Assembly: GCA_018668795.1 (NCBI GenBank)
Contig: JABJBD010000172.1
Coordinates: 1 to 7,703 of the forward strand
Reading direction: 5' to 3'
DNA: 7,703 nt
Source: Candidatus Puniceispirillum sp.
GTDB taxonomy: Bacteria; Pseudomonadota; Alphaproteobacteria; Puniceispirillales; Puniceispirillaceae
The notes under the pieces were generated by a model. That model did not search any database, was not told where the DNA came from, and saw only the letters and a list, made by a program, of their open reading frames with translations. A program made the position numbers and the translations under genes. Positions within the stretch are counted from its first letter, which is position 1. Every line of letters begins with the position of its first letter. Below are positions 7,282-7,703 of this stretch, one piece after another.

Positions 7282-7703
7282 GTGACTGATAAATCGTTGT
7301 TAATTCTTGATGATGATGCGCCATTGCGCAATCGGCTGAAGCGCGCAATGGAAGCGCGTGGGTTTGATGTGGTTGATGCGGGCACGGTCGCCGAAGGCAT
7401 TGAACTGGTGCGCAAATCGGTACCATCCTATGCGATCCTTGATATGAAACTAGATGATGGAACAGGACTGACGCTGGTTCAGGAATTACGCAAACGTGAC
7501 GACACTTGCCGTATCGTGATGCTGACTGGTTTTGGCAATATTGCAACCGCCGTAGCGGCGGTAAAAGCCGGTGCGCTGGACTATCTGCCAAAACCGGCTG
7601 ATCCAGACCAGATCGTGGCAACCTTGATGCAAACGGGTGACGGCATGCCCCCGCCACCGCAGGATCCGATGAGCGCTGATCGAGTGCGCTGGGAACATAT
7701 CCA
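7282..7703 (+). CDS. regA: Response regulator of the RegA/PrrA/ActR family (3' end outside window)
   Basis: This is the cognate partner of the upstream kinase: a receiver domain joined to a small Fis-like helix-turn-helix that binds promoters of redox-controlled genes. The first 140 codons are visible of a family length of about 180, so the DNA-binding helices lie beyond the window. The receiver has the acidic pocket Asp10-Asp11-Asp12, phospho-acceptor Asp54 (AILDMKLDDGTGL), Thr82 (MLTGFG) and Lys104 (YLPKPAD). The segment NIATAVAAVKAGALDYL is characteristic of RegA. The four-proline hinge (GMPPPPQDP) and the highly conserved SADRVRWEHI follow, as in RegA/PrrA/ActR. The start is GTG 7282, set by a strong ribosome binding site. 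It lies 116 bp after regB in the same direction, so the two are probably co-expressed, possibly with an extra promoter in the gap. Confidence 0.95.
   Translation, partial: MTDKSLLILDDDAPLRNRLKRAMEARGFDVVDAGTVAEGIELVRKSVPSYAILDMKLDDGTGLTLVQELRKRDDTCRIVMLTGFGNIATAVAAVKAGALDYLPKPADPDQIVATLMQTGDGMPPPPQDPMSADRVRWEHI

Noticed and set aside
7250..7657. Minus-strand open frame of 135 codons opposite regA
   Set aside because: regA is unmistakable on the plus strand. The antisense frame is His/Pro/Arg rich, with no recognisable domain.
1..7703. Mobile element, CRISPR, tRNA/rRNA or a novel multi-gene system
   Set aside because: All coding space is taken by six well-known conserved genes on one strand. 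No transposase, spacer array, tRNA-like fold, target-site duplication or shift in composition was seen.

Overview
The window is a compact, entirely plus-strand stretch of a bacterial chromosome: dnaA (3' part) - dnaN - recF - gyrB, then a RegB/PrrB/ActS-type sensor kinase and the first part of its RegA/PrrA/ActR-type response regulator. The RegB/RegA pair is found mainly in Alphaproteobacteria. Its hallmarks (quinone-binding GGxxNPF motif, redox cysteine 40 residues after the phospho-histidine, four-proline hinge in the regulator) are all present, so an alphaproteobacterium is the best reading. Base composition looks close to 50% G+C by eye, lower than in many alphaproteobacteria. A marine SAR116-like lineage would fit, but that is a guess which the window cannot prove.

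Layout: 1-681 is the C-terminal 226 codons of DnaA, entering just after Walker B. 682-932 is a 251-bp leader of dnaN with a TGnTATAAT extended -10, a three-codon AUG...UGA frame behind a Shine-Dalgarno-like sequence, and two adjacent small hairpins just before the dnaN ribosome binding site. dnaN (933-2036), recF (probably 2110-3300) and gyrB (3297-5747) are tightly packed, and recF and gyrB share an ATGA stop/start overlap. An imperfect hairpin begins at the gyrB stop codon. regB (5876-7165) and regA (from 7282 to the window end) follow in the same direction, each with its own short upstream gap.

Function: DnaA opens the origin. DnaN is the replicative sliding clamp and also binds the Hda-type factors that inactivate DnaA-ATP. 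RecF loads RecA at gaps left by stalled replication. GyrB powers negative supercoiling ahead of the fork. This is the ancestral bacterial replication cluster. The attached RegB/RegA pair senses the redox state of the quinone pool and globally controls energy metabolism, such as respiration, carbon and nitrogen fixation, and photosynthesis where present.

Most of the window is conserved core genome and I see no new defence, mobile or biosynthetic system. The most notable points are a lysine in place of the usual glutamate directly after the phospho-accepting histidine of RegB, the tandem regB-regA order directly behind gyrB without senC between them, the structured dnaN leader, and a short repeated motif in the regB-regA gap.
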